DNA of 64,000 bases from JABCZZ01 sp964454545 (GTDB taxonomy: Bacteria > Pseudomonadota > Alphaproteobacteria > Rickettsiales > JABCZZ01). This document shows positions 16,599 through 25,548 of this stretch, one piece after another (the stretch's first letter is position 1; every line of letters begins with the position of its first letter). A program made the translations under genes and the position numbers. The notes below the pieces were generated by a model. It was not told the origin of the DNA. It did not search any database and worked only from the letters and a program-made list of their open reading frames with translations. Location of the stretch: positions 1-64,000 of the forward strand of contig CAYVTI010000004.1 in the NCBI GenBank assembly GCA_964454545.1. Direction: 5' to 3'.

Positions 16599-18553
16599 CA
16601 CAATTTTCCCTGAAGCGCGCTGGAAATGAACACACCCCTCTTGATCAGGCGATTGACAGGGCAACGACAGCGTTGCTCAATGCCCAGCGCGAGGACGGAC
16701 ATTTCGTATTCGAGTTTGAAGCCGATGCCACTATCCCGGCCGAATATATCCTTCTCACGCATTACCTAGGGGAAAACACCAATCCTGAGCTGGAAGGCAA
16801 GATAGGGAATTACCTGCGCCGCATTCAGAACAGGGAGGGAGGCTGGCCTTTGTTCTACGAAGGGGCTTTTGACATGAGCGCGAGTGTCAAAGCTTATTTT
16901 GCCCTCAAAATGATCGGGGACGACATATGCGCTGAGCATATGGTTCGGGCGCGGAAGGCGATTCTGGCGCATGGAGGCGCTGAAATGAGCAATGTGTTCA
17001 CACGTTTCCTGCTCGCGCTTTTCGGTATCATGAACTGGCGTTCGGTTCCACTGATGCCTGTGGAAATCATGCTGCTGCCCAAATGGTTTTCCTTCCATAT
17101 ATATAAAATCTCCTATTGGGGGCGTACCGTGCTGGTCCCCTTACTGGTATTGCAGGCTATACAGCCTCTGGCCCGTAACCCGCGCAACGTGAACATCCCT
17201 GAGCTGTTCGTCGCCGATCCGAGCAGTATTGACCTTCCCCCTAAAGCGCCGCATCAGAAACGCGCATGGTTCCTGTTTTTTTCTGCCATAGACAAATTAC
17301 TATACGTGATTACCCCTCTCATCCCCCATGCATTACATGAGCGCGCTGTAGACAAGGCGGCTTTATTTGTCAAGGAACGCCTTAATAGCGAGAATGGGCT
17401 GGGGGCTATTTTCCCCGCCATGGTGAATTGCGTCATGATGCTGGATGCGCTGCAGGTGCCAAAAGACGACCCTGATTATCTATTAGCGCGCCGGTCAATC
17501 GAAAACTTGTTGATGATAAAGGAATCCGAAGCCTATTGCCAGCCTTGCGTCTCCCCCGTGTGGGATACGGCGCTCGCAGCGCATAGTCTGATGGAAATGG
17601 GAGAAGATGCACAGGCGCTTGCGGCGCTTTCCTGGCTGAAACCGCACCAGATTCTGGATGCCACCGGAGACTGGACGGAAGCAAGGCATAATCTTCGTCC
17701 CGGCGGCTGGGCGTTTCAATATGAAAATCCATATTACCCCGATCTGGATGATACCGCAGTTGTGGCAATGGCAATGGATCGGTTTTGTAAAACCTATCCG
17801 CAATATGCCGCTCAGTTTCAGAACGCGATAGAACGTGCCCATGAATGGATTATCGGAATGCAGAGCAGGAATGGTGGCTGGGCGTCTTTTGACGCCGATA
17901 ATACGGCAGAGTATCTGAACAACATCCCGTTCGCCGATCATGGCGCGCTGCTTGATCCTCCTACAAGCGACGTCACAGCACGCTGCGTTTCCATGCTGGC
18001 ACAGATCAGCTATACACCGCCGGATAATAAGACTTTACGCAAAGGCATAGATTTTCTGCTCAGGGAACAGACGAAGGATGGAAGCTGGTTCGGCCGCTGG
18101 GGAATAAATTATATCTATGGGACATGGTCGGCATGCTGTGCCCTGACTGCCGCAGGATTCGATCCTATATCGCCACCTATTGCACGAGCCGTTGCATGGC
18201 TCATTTCCATTCAGAATAGAGACGGCGGCTGGGGAGAAGACGGCTCCAGCTACAAACTGGATTATATGGGGTATGAGAATGCGCCAAGCACCCCGTCGCA
18301 GACATCGTGGGCACTGCTTGCCCTGATGTCTGCAGGCCAGGCGCATTCATCTACAGTCGAGCGGGGAATTTCATACCTGATGCGCGCGCAAATGCCAGCT
18401 GGCGGATGGCGGGATACTTATCACAATGCGCCAGGTTTCCCGCGCATATTTTACCTTCGTTATCATGGCTATGCGCAATATTTTCCCCTGTGGGCGCTGG
18501 CACGTTACCGGAGACTCTATAACTATCCTAAATCATCGCTTTATGGCATGTAG
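16595..18553 (+). CDS. shc: Squalene-hopene cyclase
   Basis: Cyclises squalene to hopene and hopanol at the membrane. 652 residues, class II terpene cyclase with several QW repeats (for example QNREGGW, QSRNGGW, QNRDGGWGEDG). The proton-donating DXDD motif is Asp383-Asp386 in DLDDTA. The frame stays open upstream inside hpnE, but MTQFSLKRAG at ATG 16595, overlapping the hpnE stop, gives the normal length. Confidence 0.97.
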   Translation: MTQFSLKRAGNEHTPLDQAIDRATTALLNAQREDGHFVFEFEADATIPAEYILLTHYLGENTNPELEGKIGNYLRRIQNREGGWPLFYEGAFDMSASVKAYFALKMIGDDICAEHMVRARKAILAHGGAEMSNVFTRFLLALFGIMNWRSVPLMPVEIMLLPKWFSFHIYKISYWGRTVLVPLLVLQAIQPLARNPRNVNIPELFVADPSSIDLPPKAPHQKRAWFLFFSAIDKLLYVITPLIPHALHERAVDKAALFVKERLNSENGLGAIFPAMVNCVMMLDALQVPKDDPDYLLARRSIENLLMIKESEAYCQPCVSPVWDTALAAHSLMEMGEDAQALAALSWLKPHQILDATGDWTEARHNLRPGGWAFQYENPYYPDLDDTAVVAMAMDRFCKTYPQYAAQFQNAIERAHEWIIGMQSRNGGWASFDADNTAEYLNNIPFADHGALLDPPTSDVTARCVSMLAQISYTPPDNKTLRKGIDFLLREQTKDGSWFGRWGINYIYGTWSACCALTAAGFDPISPPIARAVAWLISIQNRDGGWGEDGSSYKLDYMGYENAPSTPSQTSWALLALMSAGQAHSSTVERGISYLMRAQMPAGGWRDTYHNAPGFPRIFYLRYHGYAQYFPLWALARYRRLYNYPKSSLYGM

Positions 18554-19226
18554 TATCGCAGTTGTCAGCGGTATGGCGTTTGAGGCCAGCATTGCAAAGG
18601 GTCCGGGCATCCATACCATCTATGGCCTTGCTCCTTCAAAACTTACGCACGATATTGAGCAGGCAATCAGAAAAGGCGTGTCTGGAATTTTAAGTTTTGG
18701 AACCGCTGCGGGACTTATGCCTTCGCTTACTACAGGCTCGATTATCATCGCACGCCATGTTCTCTGGCAGCAGCAGATTTATACCGCTGATGCGGCATGG
18801 GCAAGCTGGCTGGTGCGTCACCTGCCTGCTTCACTCATCGCCAATATTGCGGGTGTGGATTCTCCTCTTGCGAGCGTGCAGGAGAAATCCGCGCTGCGTA
18901 AAAACACAGGGGCAACGGCAGCTGATATGGAGTCTCATCATGTCGGACGGCTGGCGCAACGTTATAACCTCCCTTTCGCCGCGATCCGTATCGTTCTTGA
19001 TGATGCAAAATACGCTTTGCCACCCGCAGTGCTTGTCACCGTCACGCCTGAAGGTAATATATCTTACGGCAGGCTACTTGCCTCGCTGGCTTCACAACCT
19101 TTACAGCTTGCCGAATTATTGCATCTGGCAATGGCTGCCATAAAAGCAAAGAAATCGCTATTGCGCTGCAGCAGTCTTCTCAAGGAAAGCTTGTTTGGGT
19201 ATAATAATTTACCCCTAAGCGCATAA
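18543..19226 (+). CDS. hpnG: Adenosylhopane nucleosidase/phosphorylase
   Basis: Removes adenine from adenosylhopane to give ribosylhopane (or its phosphate). Nucleoside phosphorylase fold of 227 residues with SFGTAAGLMPSL near residue 50 and the substrate-binding GATAADMESHHVGRLA near residue 130. ATG 18543 lies inside the last codons of shc (the shc stop is at 18551-18553), so translation is coupled. The open frame further upstream is a shadow of shc. Confidence 0.93.
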   Translation: MACSIAVVSGMAFEASIAKGPGIHTIYGLAPSKLTHDIEQAIRKGVSGILSFGTAAGLMPSLTTGSIIIARHVLWQQQIYTADAAWASWLVRHLPASLIANIAGVDSPLASVQEKSALRKNTGATAADMESHHVGRLAQRYNLPFAAIRIVLDDAKYALPPAVLVTVTPEGNISYGRLLASLASQPLQLAELLHLAMAAIKAKKSLLRCSSLLKESLFGYNNLPLSA

Positions 19227-19232
19227 CAGAGT

Positions 19233-19270
19233 TTGATCATGCACGCATAAGATGATATAATACGTGCATG
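19233..19270 (+). promoter_or_regulatory. Promoter and 8-bp inverted-repeat operator of the metal gene unit; message probably leaderless
   Basis: TTGATC (19233-19238), 17 nt, TATAAT (19256-19261). The start site expected about 7 nt after the -10 coincides with the ATG at 19268, so the mRNA may lack a 5' leader; no ribosome site precedes the ATG. A perfect inverted repeat CATGCACG (19238-19245) and CGTGCATG (19263-19270), 17 nt apart, brackets the -10 and includes the start codon. An operator for an unlinked metal-responsive regulator is inference. Confidence 0.55.
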
Positions 19271-19624
19271 GTTAAGCTAAAAACTATTCTTACTGTTATT
19301 TTGACCATAGCGGTTGCTGCAACGGGGCTGCCCGCGTATGCGGGTTCAGGCTGTGCCATGAAGGCTGGCATTCACCACATGATGAAGGATTGCCCGGATT
19401 GTGCAGGAAACTCCGGTAATCAGGAACAGCATAAAAACAAATGCTGCGGCGATGTAGGCTGTGTGGTTAACTGTTCTTCCGCTATGAGCGCAAATATGCC
19501 CGCAGGCGTAAATACGACGCTTATTCCTGTTATTCATCCGGCGCATACCCTCCACCCATCAGGCGACGCTGTCATGTCGTTTTCCCTCCAGACCCAAGAA
19601 CGTCCTCCCAAACACCTTTCTTAG
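19268..19624 (+). CDS. Cys/His-rich secreted protein of a metal-handling unit
   Basis: 118 residues with a signal peptide (cleavage near PAYAGS) and a mature part with eight cysteines and many histidines and methionines: HHMMKDCPDCAG, NKCCGDVGCVVNC. The tail QTQERPPKHLS recalls small Cys-rich proteins encoded near copper resistance genes, but I do not recognise the family firmly. Metal binding in the periplasm is a reasonable guess. First gene of five on the same strand with tight spacing. Confidence 0.75.
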   Translation: MVKLKTILTVILTIAVAATGLPAYAGSGCAMKAGIHHMMKDCPDCAGNSGNQEQHKNKCCGDVGCVVNCSSAMSANMPAGVNTTLIPVIHPAHTLHPSGDAVMSFSLQTQERPPKHLS

Positions 19625-19688
19625 AATTACCTAACTGTTCGGGCTTTGTTTCGCCTGAATAACCACGCGTTTATTTTAAGAGGGGTTT

Positions 19689-20342
19689 ATGTCTAAATTT
19701 CCGACCATATTAAAGGCCATGCCTGCAGTGCTTATGATAGCACTGTGTCCCCCTGCCCATGCCAAGCCGATTTCCTATGTGGACGGGGTTATGGTCATGC
19801 AGGAAAACGATGAAACCGGCCATACTGTTTCCATGGACTACACCTTCGATCCACACTATGCAGTCGGCTGGTATAGCAAATGGGAAGAAAACGAGCGGGG
19901 CGGCAAGGACTTTTCCGTACACAGCCCTGAGTTCAATACGCTTATTCACCGGTGGAACCTGCCGGATGGACAGGCCAATATTTTCAATTCCACCGGAATA
20001 GGCATAGCCGAAGGCGGCGGCAAAACCCGTGGCGCGGCATGGACGAGTATTCTGGCGGATTATGAAACACGCCGCATTTACAGTTCCTATGAAATACGCG
20101 GCATGTATGCAGATACCATAGACCGATCTGTCTGGCAGCGGGCTCGGGTAGGCATTGCACCCTATAAGGCGGATTACGACGATATAGCCACATGGTTCAT
20201 GGTGCAGGTGGACGATCATCCGTCCAAGACCGATACGCTGGTCGTCACGCCGCTGGTGCGTTTTTTTTACAAGACCATGCTGGTGGAAGCCGGGTACAGC
20301 AGCAATAACCGCATCATGTTCAACTGGTGGTTACAATTTTAG
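19689..20342 (+). CDS. Exported outer-membrane-like protein of unknown function
   Basis: 217 residues with a signal peptide (cleavage near AHA) and a mature part of short amphipathic strands that ends in WWLQF; a terminal aromatic residue is typical of outer-membrane beta-barrels. There is no cysteine motif in the mature part. AGAGGGG lies five bases before the ATG, and the stop is 9 nt from the MerP-like gene, so it belongs to the metal unit. Function not known. Confidence 0.75.
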   Translation: MSKFPTILKAMPAVLMIALCPPAHAKPISYVDGVMVMQENDETGHTVSMDYTFDPHYAVGWYSKWEENERGGKDFSVHSPEFNTLIHRWNLPDGQANIFNSTGIGIAEGGGKTRGAAWTSILADYETRRIYSSYEIRGMYADTIDRSVWQRARVGIAPYKADYDDIATWFMVQVDDHPSKTDTLVVTPLVRFFYKTMLVEAGYSSNNRIMFNWWLQF

Positions 20343-20351
20343 GAGGAAACT

Positions 20352-20636
20352 ATGAAGAAATTTCTAATAATTTCATTGTTAATAACGATGATTTCCGGAA
20401 CAGCGTATGCAGGTACGATCACGGCCTCCGTTAATGGGCTGGTGTGCGCGTTTTGTGCGACGGGCATTGAAAAGACGTTCAGGAAACAGCCTGCCGTTGA
20501 TCAGATAAAGGTCGATCTGGAAAACAAGCGCGTAACTATTGACATGAAACCGGGGCAGGACCTGGACGACGCCACTATTACCACATTATTGACCAATTCT
20601 GGCTATAGCGTCACCGGCATTACGAGGGGGAAATGA
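20352..20636 (+). CDS. MerP-like periplasmic heavy-metal-binding protein
   Basis: 94 residues: signal peptide (cleavage near AYA) and one HMA domain. The metal-binding CxxC is in GLVCAFCATGIEK; ordinary HMA domains have GMTCxxC, so Met is replaced by Val here. By analogy with MerP it would hand metal ions to the membrane protein encoded next. AGGAGG precedes the ATG. The next gene begins 1 nt after the stop. Confidence 0.88.
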   Translation: MKKFLIISLLITMISGTAYAGTITASVNGLVCAFCATGIEKTFRKQPAVDQIKVDLENKRVTIDMKPGQDLDDATITTLLTNSGYSVTGITRGK

Positions 20637-20637
20637 T

Positions 20638-21006
20638 ATGAAAGACCGCATACTGCCCTTTCTAACCCTGTTCACGTCTTTCAGCACACTTGCCTGTTGT
20701 GCGTTACCGGCTCTTTTCATCTCTCTTGGGGCGGGTACGGCGCTCATCGGGCTGCTGAACGCCATGCCGCAACTGATATGGCTTTCAGAACATAAGACAG
20801 GACTTTTTATACTCGCAGGCGTTATGCTGGCTGTTTCCGGCATTGCGCGTTATCTTAACCGCAACGCCCCATGCCCGGCTGATCCCGATCAGGCTGAAGC
20901 CTGTAACCGGCTGCGCCGCACCAGCGGCGTTATTCTGTACCTATCCATGCTGATATATGCCATCGGCTTTTTCTTCGCCTTTGTTGCACCATACTTAATG
21001 AGGTAA
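20638..21006 (+). CDS. MerT/MerC-like membrane metal transporter
   Basis: 122 residues with about three membrane helices. A cysteine pair in the first helix (STLACCALPALFISLGAG) matches the vicinal cysteines of MerT; a cytoplasmic loop carries two more cysteines (APCPADPDQAEACNR). The pairing with an adjacent MerP-like protein supports inward or outward transport of a soft metal ion. No mercuric reductase or MerR gene is in the window, so the metal is open. Confidence 0.8.
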   Translation: MKDRILPFLTLFTSFSTLACCALPALFISLGAGTALIGLLNAMPQLIWLSEHKTGLFILAGVMLAVSGIARYLNRNAPCPADPDQAEACNRLRRTSGVILYLSMLIYAIGFFFAFVAPYLMR

Positions 21007-21008
21007 CT

Positions 21009-21512
21009 ATGGAACACACCGCAAAAACCCACGCGTATAATCACCGTGCAACCGATATGCACCATGCCCATCATAACACACACGGCAAGACATCCTTTTT
21101 TCGCGCCGCCGCCCATGCCACACTGCATTGCCTGACAGGATGCGTCATCGGTGAGTTTACCGGCCTGGCAGTCGGGGTAACGTTCGGCATTGCGCCTTAT
21201 CCCATGATGGCGTTAAGCACAATGCTGGCCTATATCAGCGGTTTCACGCTGGCGATCTTTCCCTTGACACGCAACACCGGCCTTACGTTCAATTCCGCTT
21301 TTAAAGCTATCTGGCTGGGAGAATTTATTTCTATCGGCGTCATGGAACTGGTGATGAACGCCATAGACTATCACATGGGCGGGGTGCGTTCCGGCTCCCT
21401 TGGCAACCCTCTATTCTGGGAGGCATTGGCGGTGGCAGTCCCCGCTGGCTACATAGCCGCGTTCCCGGTCAATGTATGGCTGATTGGCAAACAAATAAAG
21501 AAGTGCCATTAA
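21009..21512 (+). CDS. DUF4396 membrane protein with His-rich N-terminus
   Basis: 167 residues. The first 25 contain seven histidines (MHHAHHNTHG), followed by HCLTGCVIGEFTGLAVGV and three or four membrane helices, the pattern of DUF4396 proteins that often sit with heavy-metal genes. It starts 2 nt after the MerT-like gene and closes the unit. A role in metal transport is inference from context. Confidence 0.8.
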   Translation: MEHTAKTHAYNHRATDMHHAHHNTHGKTSFFRAAAHATLHCLTGCVIGEFTGLAVGVTFGIAPYPMMALSTMLAYISGFTLAIFPLTRNTGLTFNSAFKAIWLGEFISIGVMELVMNAIDYHMGGVRSGSLGNPLFWEALAVAVPAGYIAAFPVNVWLIGKQIKKCH

Positions 21513-21537
21513 AAGGGTTTTGATAACCGCATATTGA

Positions 21538-22644
21538 TCAGGATTGCATATACTCCAGCTCGCACTCCGCATGCAGGTTATGTATATAAACGGCCGGACG
21601 CTGCTTATCCAGCGGGATTTCCGGTGCCATTGGTCCTGTCGTGCGAATGCCGCGCAGCACCAGCGCTAATGCTTTCAACGGATGGGAAATGACAGCATCC
21701 GCCGCAGTGGGTTCATAACCGCAATGCGCCATGCAGTTGGCACATTTTTCATAGCGGCCAGTGCCGTATCGCTCCCAATCCGTGTTCTCCATCAGTTCTT
21801 TATACGTGGCAGCATACCCTTCCCCCAATAGATAACATGGTTTCTGCCAGCCGAATATGTTGCGCGTCGGCATCCCCCAGGGAGTGCAGTGGAAGCGCTG
21901 GTTACCTGCCAGAAAATCAAGATAGAGGGGGGAATGCACAAAAGTCCACCGCCTGTTCTTGCCAAGGGCAAAGATACGACGGAATAGCTCCTTAGTTTTT
22001 TTGCGGTTAAGGAAATGTTTCTGATCGGGCGCACGCTCATAGGCATAGCCGGGGGAGATTGAAATGCCAATACCCAGACCTTTGCAGAAATCAAGAAAAA
22101 CGGCGACTTCTTCTGCCGGATGCCCGTCAAAGATCGTTGCATTCACATTGACGGCGAAGCCTTTTTCCTTTGCTGTCCTGATGGCCTTGACCGCCTTGTC
22201 GAACACGCCTTCCTGACAGACGGATCTGTCATGCGCAGCCTTAAGCCCATCGAGATGAACGGAGAAAAAGAGATAGGGCGAAGGCGTGAACAGATGCAGT
22301 TTCTTTTCCAGCAGCAACGCGTTCGTGCATAAAGATACAAACTTCTTGCGTGCGATGATACCGCTTACAATTTCTTCTATTTCCTTATGGATGAGCGGCT
22401 CGCCCCCAGGAATGGCAACCATAGGCGCGGCGCATTCATCCACCGCCGCCAGGCATTCGGCAACGCTCATGCGGCGATTAAGAATTGTATCCGGATAGTC
22501 GATCTTGCCGCATCCCGAACAGGCAAGATTGCAGCGGAACAGCGGTTCCAGCATCAGCACTAGTGGATAGTGCTTCCGTCCCAGCAATTTCTGTTTCAAA
22601 ATGTACACGCCAATGCGGCGTTCCTTTAAAAAAGGCAATGGCAT
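21538..22644 (-). CDS. hpnH: Adenosyl-hopene transferase, radical SAM
   Basis: Adds the 5'-deoxyadenosyl group to diploptene, the first step of side-chain building. 368 residues. The radical SAM cluster motif CxxxCxxC is Cys38, Cys42 and Cys45 in CNLACSGC, followed by PGGEPL; a C-terminal region with further cysteines (CANCMAHCGYEP) is typical of HpnH. GGAGAG precedes the ATG. It follows ispH by 15 nt on the minus strand, facing the metal unit. Confidence 0.95.
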   Translation of the reverse strand: MPLPFLKERRIGVYILKQKLLGRKHYPLVLMLEPLFRCNLACSGCGKIDYPDTILNRRMSVAECLAAVDECAAPMVAIPGGEPLIHKEIEEIVSGIIARKKFVSLCTNALLLEKKLHLFTPSPYLFFSVHLDGLKAAHDRSVCQEGVFDKAVKAIRTAKEKGFAVNVNATIFDGHPAEEVAVFLDFCKGLGIGISISPGYAYERAPDQKHFLNRKKTKELFRRIFALGKNRRWTFVHSPLYLDFLAGNQRFHCTPWGMPTRNIFGWQKPCYLLGEGYAATYKELMENTDWERYGTGRYEKCANCMAHCGYEPTAADAVISHPLKALALVLRGIRTTGPMAPEIPLDKQRPAVYIHNLHAECELEYMQS

Positions 22645-22659
22645 GGCAACTCTCCGGAT

Positions 22660-23643
22660 TTAATGCAGTTCCACGGGAAGACGGAAATGGATATTTTCCT
22701 TGATTCCCTCAAGATGGGCCACCTCTATCGGAGCTAATCTGCCAAGACTGTCTATGACATGTTGAACCATCACCTCAGGAGCGGACGCACCGGCTGTCAG
22801 GCCGATCACATCCGCATGTTTTATCCATTCCGGATCCAGATCGCTGCCATCGGCAACCAGATAGCTTGGCAATCCCTCTTCCTCGCTGATCTCGCGCAGG
22901 CGGTTTGAATTCGAGCTGTTTTTTGCTCCCACCACGAGAATGACATCCACATGCCTGGCCAGTTCGCGCACAGCATTCTGCCGGTTCTGCGTGGCATAGC
23001 AGATATCGTTCGTTTCCGGACCCTCAATATCATGAAAATGGCTTTTCAGCGCCGTGATAATGCCTCGTGTATCATCCATGCTAAGGGTTGTCTGCGTAAC
23101 ATAGGCAACCGGNNNNNNNNNNACCGGTGTATCATGCAAAAGGGGTAATCTTGCAATATCATTTTCCGTCTGCACCAGATACACCGGCGCATCAATCTGT
23201 CCCATCGTCCCTATCACTTCAGGGTGCCCGGCGTGGCCTATGAGAATAAGCACCCTTCCGCTATTAATATAACGCTTGCCCTGTAGATGGACTTTGGTCA
23301 CCAGCGGGCATGTCGCATCAAGCACCGGCAGCTTGCGTAACTTTGCATCGTTCTCTACCGATTTCGCCACTCCGTGCGCGCTGAAGACGGTAATAGCCCC
23401 ATCCGGAATGTCGCCAACCTCCTGTACAAACACCGCGCCTTTGGCTTTCAGTGTATCGACGACATATTTATTATGCACGATTTCATGCCGCACATAAACC
23501 GGCTGCCGGTATTTTTCCAGCGCACGTTCCACGATGGAAATGGCACGCACTACGCCTGCACAAAATCCCCGTGGCTGCGCCAGAATAATTTTTTTGGGCG
23601 ATAGTTTCTGAGCGACACTCAGCCTTTGTTCCATATTCAACAT
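22660..23643 (-). CDS. ispH: 4-hydroxy-3-methylbut-2-enyl diphosphate reductase
   Basis: Last step of the MEP pathway, giving IPP and DMAPP with a 4Fe-4S cluster. Signatures: PRGFCAGVVRAI with the first cluster cysteine, VRHEIVHN, DATCPLVTKVH, VTQTTLS, and the NSSNSNRL segment. A 10-N gap lies at 23113-23122 in the middle of the gene. The frame continues across it, but the reading with four unknown residues is five residues longer than the family between ARL and AYVTQ. ATG 23643 is preferred; GTG 23655 and ATG 23634 are alternatives. Confidence 0.95.
   Translation of the reverse strand: MLNMEQRLSVAQKLSPKKIILAQPRGFCAGVVRAISIVERALEKYRQPVYVRHEIVHNKYVVDTLKAKGAVFVQEVGDIPDGAITVFSAHGVAKSVENDAKLRKLPVLDATCPLVTKVHLQGKRYINSGRVLILIGHAGHPEVIGTMGQIDAPVYLVQTENDIARLPLLHDTPXXXXPVAYVTQTTLSMDDTRGIITALKSHFHDIEGPETNDICYATQNRQNAVRELARHVDVILVVGAKNSSNSNRLREISEEEGLPSYLVADGSDLDPEWIKHADVIGLTAGASAPEVMVQHVIDSLGRLAPIEVAHLEGIKENIHFRLPVELH
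23113..23122. other. Assembly gap (10 N) inside ispH
   Basis: Ten undetermined bases flanked on both sides by the same five bases, ACCGG. Merging that shared 5-mer removes the gap and restores a normal IspH length, so the gap is probably an unmerged contig overlap. Confidence 0.85.
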
Positions 23644-23848
23644 ATTATTTATCACTTCAAGAAAGCTGGAAAATAATTGATTCAGGCGCTCACGACACCA
23701 TAAAGCGGGGTTGCCATATCCGATTACATCAACCGGTATATACGCAGGAAAATAAAAAACCCATAAGCCGTACAGGGGTAAAAAATTCTTTTTGGCAAAG
23801 GAAAAATTTTAGTTCTTTGCAAAAGAATAAGGAGCCAGTAAAAACAGC

Positions 23849-24748
23849 ATGCTTAACTTCTGGATGATCATGTTACCCCGGCTCAAACGCTCATACGCTG
23901 TCGCCGTCCTGCTAACGGCAATGCTTTCCATCCAATCCGGGGCGGCGATGGCAAAACATCTCTTCAATGCGCTTAACCCTTATGGTGTAACCACGCTCAG
24001 GCTATTATTTGCGGCGTTGATATTGCTTGCCATATGGCATCCTTGGAAAAAACCGCCGCGGGGAAAAGAATGGCTGGTTATTGTCCTGTTTGGCGCATCT
24101 CTTGGGTTGATGAATATGTTGTTCTATCTTTCCATTGCCAGGATACCGCTTGGCATAGCGGTTGCGCTCGAATTTACCGGCCCGCTGGCGGTGGCGCTGT
24201 TTCACTCCCACCGCCGCATAGACTGGCTCTGGATTGCGGGCGCACTGGCGGGGATTATTCTGCTTTCGCCCTTCAACCGTTTTTCCGCTCCTCTCAATCC
24301 TGCCGGAATATTGTATGCGTTTGGCGCAGGCATCTGCTGGGCGCTTTATATCGTCTTCGGCAAAAAGGCCAGTAACTCGGTACATGGCGGCATAGCAACC
24401 TCATTAGGTATGACTGCAGCTGCTTTAATCATTCTTCCTATCGGTTTCATAAATGCAGGAACCAGCATGTTCCTACCTGCCATACTGCCAACGGCATTCT
24501 GCGTCGCGCTACTCTCCAGCGCCATCCCCTATTCGCTGGAGATGATCGGATTAAGCAATTTGCCTACGCGAACGTTCAGCATATTAATGAGCCTTGAGCC
24601 GGCTGTCGGTACGGTACTGGGATTCATATTTCTAAGAGAAGAACTAAACGCGATACAGCTTATCGCCATCGCCCTTGTCATCATCGCTTCCGTCGGCAGT
24701 ACATGGTCGGCGGACGCCGCCGAAACTACTACAGAAATGACGCCGTAA
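23849..24748 (+). CDS. rhtA: RhtA-like threonine/homoserine exporter (DMT superfamily)
   Basis: 299 residues with ten predicted membrane helices in two EamA repeats. Strong similarity to E. coli RhtA is visible in SIQSGAAMAKHLF, GVTTLRL, FYLSIARIPLGIAVALEFTG, IPYSLEMIGLSNLPTRTF and LMSLEPAVG. Exports threonine or homoserine (and similar amino acids) across the inner membrane. Convergent with the SDR gene, stops 1 nt apart. Confidence 0.88.
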   Translation: MLNFWMIMLPRLKRSYAVAVLLTAMLSIQSGAAMAKHLFNALNPYGVTTLRLLFAALILLAIWHPWKKPPRGKEWLVIVLFGASLGLMNMLFYLSIARIPLGIAVALEFTGPLAVALFHSHRRIDWLWIAGALAGIILLSPFNRFSAPLNPAGILYAFGAGICWALYIVFGKKASNSVHGGIATSLGMTAAALIILPIGFINAGTSMFLPAILPTAFCVALLSSAIPYSLEMIGLSNLPTRTFSILMSLEPAVGTVLGFIFLREELNAIQLIAIALVIIASVGSTWSADAAETTTEMTP

Positions 24749-24749
24749 A

Positions 24750-25475
24750 TCAGCGTGCCCCGGCAATGCTGATGAGCGATCCCGATACATAGGAGGCTGC
24801 GTCGGAAAGCAGCCATGTAATTGTTTCTGCCACCTCCTCCGCTTTACCCATACGCCCCATAGGCAGGGATGATTTTATAGCTTCAAGACGTTCGGGAGTG
24901 GCGTTTGCATGCACATCTGTGTCTATGATGCCGGGGCTTACCACATTCACCCGTATGTTATGTGCAGCCGCTTCCCGCGCGAAACCTACCGTGAACGTAT
25001 TCACCGCCGCTTTTGACGCGGCGTAATGGGCCATCTGGCTACCGCCGAACCGCGCCGCCTCTGAGGATACATTCACTATTGCCCCGCCGCCATTTTCCTT
25101 CATGTATTTCACAGCCTCGCGGCAGGCGATGAATACGCCATACACATTAGTGCGAAACACCCAGTCCAGCATAGCATAATCGATTTTTTCCACCGAGCAT
25201 GCCGGGCTGATCGCCGCATTATTCACCAGCGCTGAAATGTTGCCAAACTCCTTGCGGGCGGTCTCAAACAGGCGCAATATATCTTTTTCAACCCCGACAT
25301 CAGCCCGGACTGCAATCGCCTTACCCCCATGCTTTATGATATCGGCCAGGACTTTTCCGGCCTTTTCCTCGCTGTTATTATAATTAAGCACAACTGCGTA
25401 ATTTCTGGCTGCAAGCAATTTTGCGGTTGCCGCCCCTATCCCGCGTGACGCTCCGGTTATGATCGCTGTTTTCAT
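24750..25475 (-). CDS. SDR family oxidoreductase (YgfF/FabG-like)
   Basis: 241 residues, classical short-chain dehydrogenase: cofactor motif TGASRGIG near residue 8, NNAA near 88, catalytic Ser in VNVSSEAARFGG near 139, and YAASK near 155. The loop VVLNYNNSEEKAG after the second strand lacks an acidic residue at its end, which favours NADP. The overall pattern resembles YgfF. Substrate unknown; no biosynthetic neighbours. Confidence 0.88.
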   Translation of the reverse strand: MKTAIITGASRGIGAATAKLLAARNYAVVLNYNNSEEKAGKVLADIIKHGGKAIAVRADVGVEKDILRLFETARKEFGNISALVNNAAISPACSVEKIDYAMLDWVFRTNVYGVFIACREAVKYMKENGGGAIVNVSSEAARFGGSQMAHYAASKAAVNTFTVGFAREAAAHNIRVNVVSPGIIDTDVHANATPERLEAIKSSLPMGRMGKAEEVAETITWLLSDAASYVSGSLISIAGAR

Positions 25476-25548
25476 AAATGATAATTATTTGCTAGCTGGC
25501 TGATAAATGAGTATAACTAGCCAAGCACTATAATAAAATAAGAATTTT

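Noticed and set aside
23656..23848. Small gene or RNA between ispH and rhtA
   Set aside because: No convincing frame, ribosome site or stable structure was found; it most likely holds the two divergent promoters.
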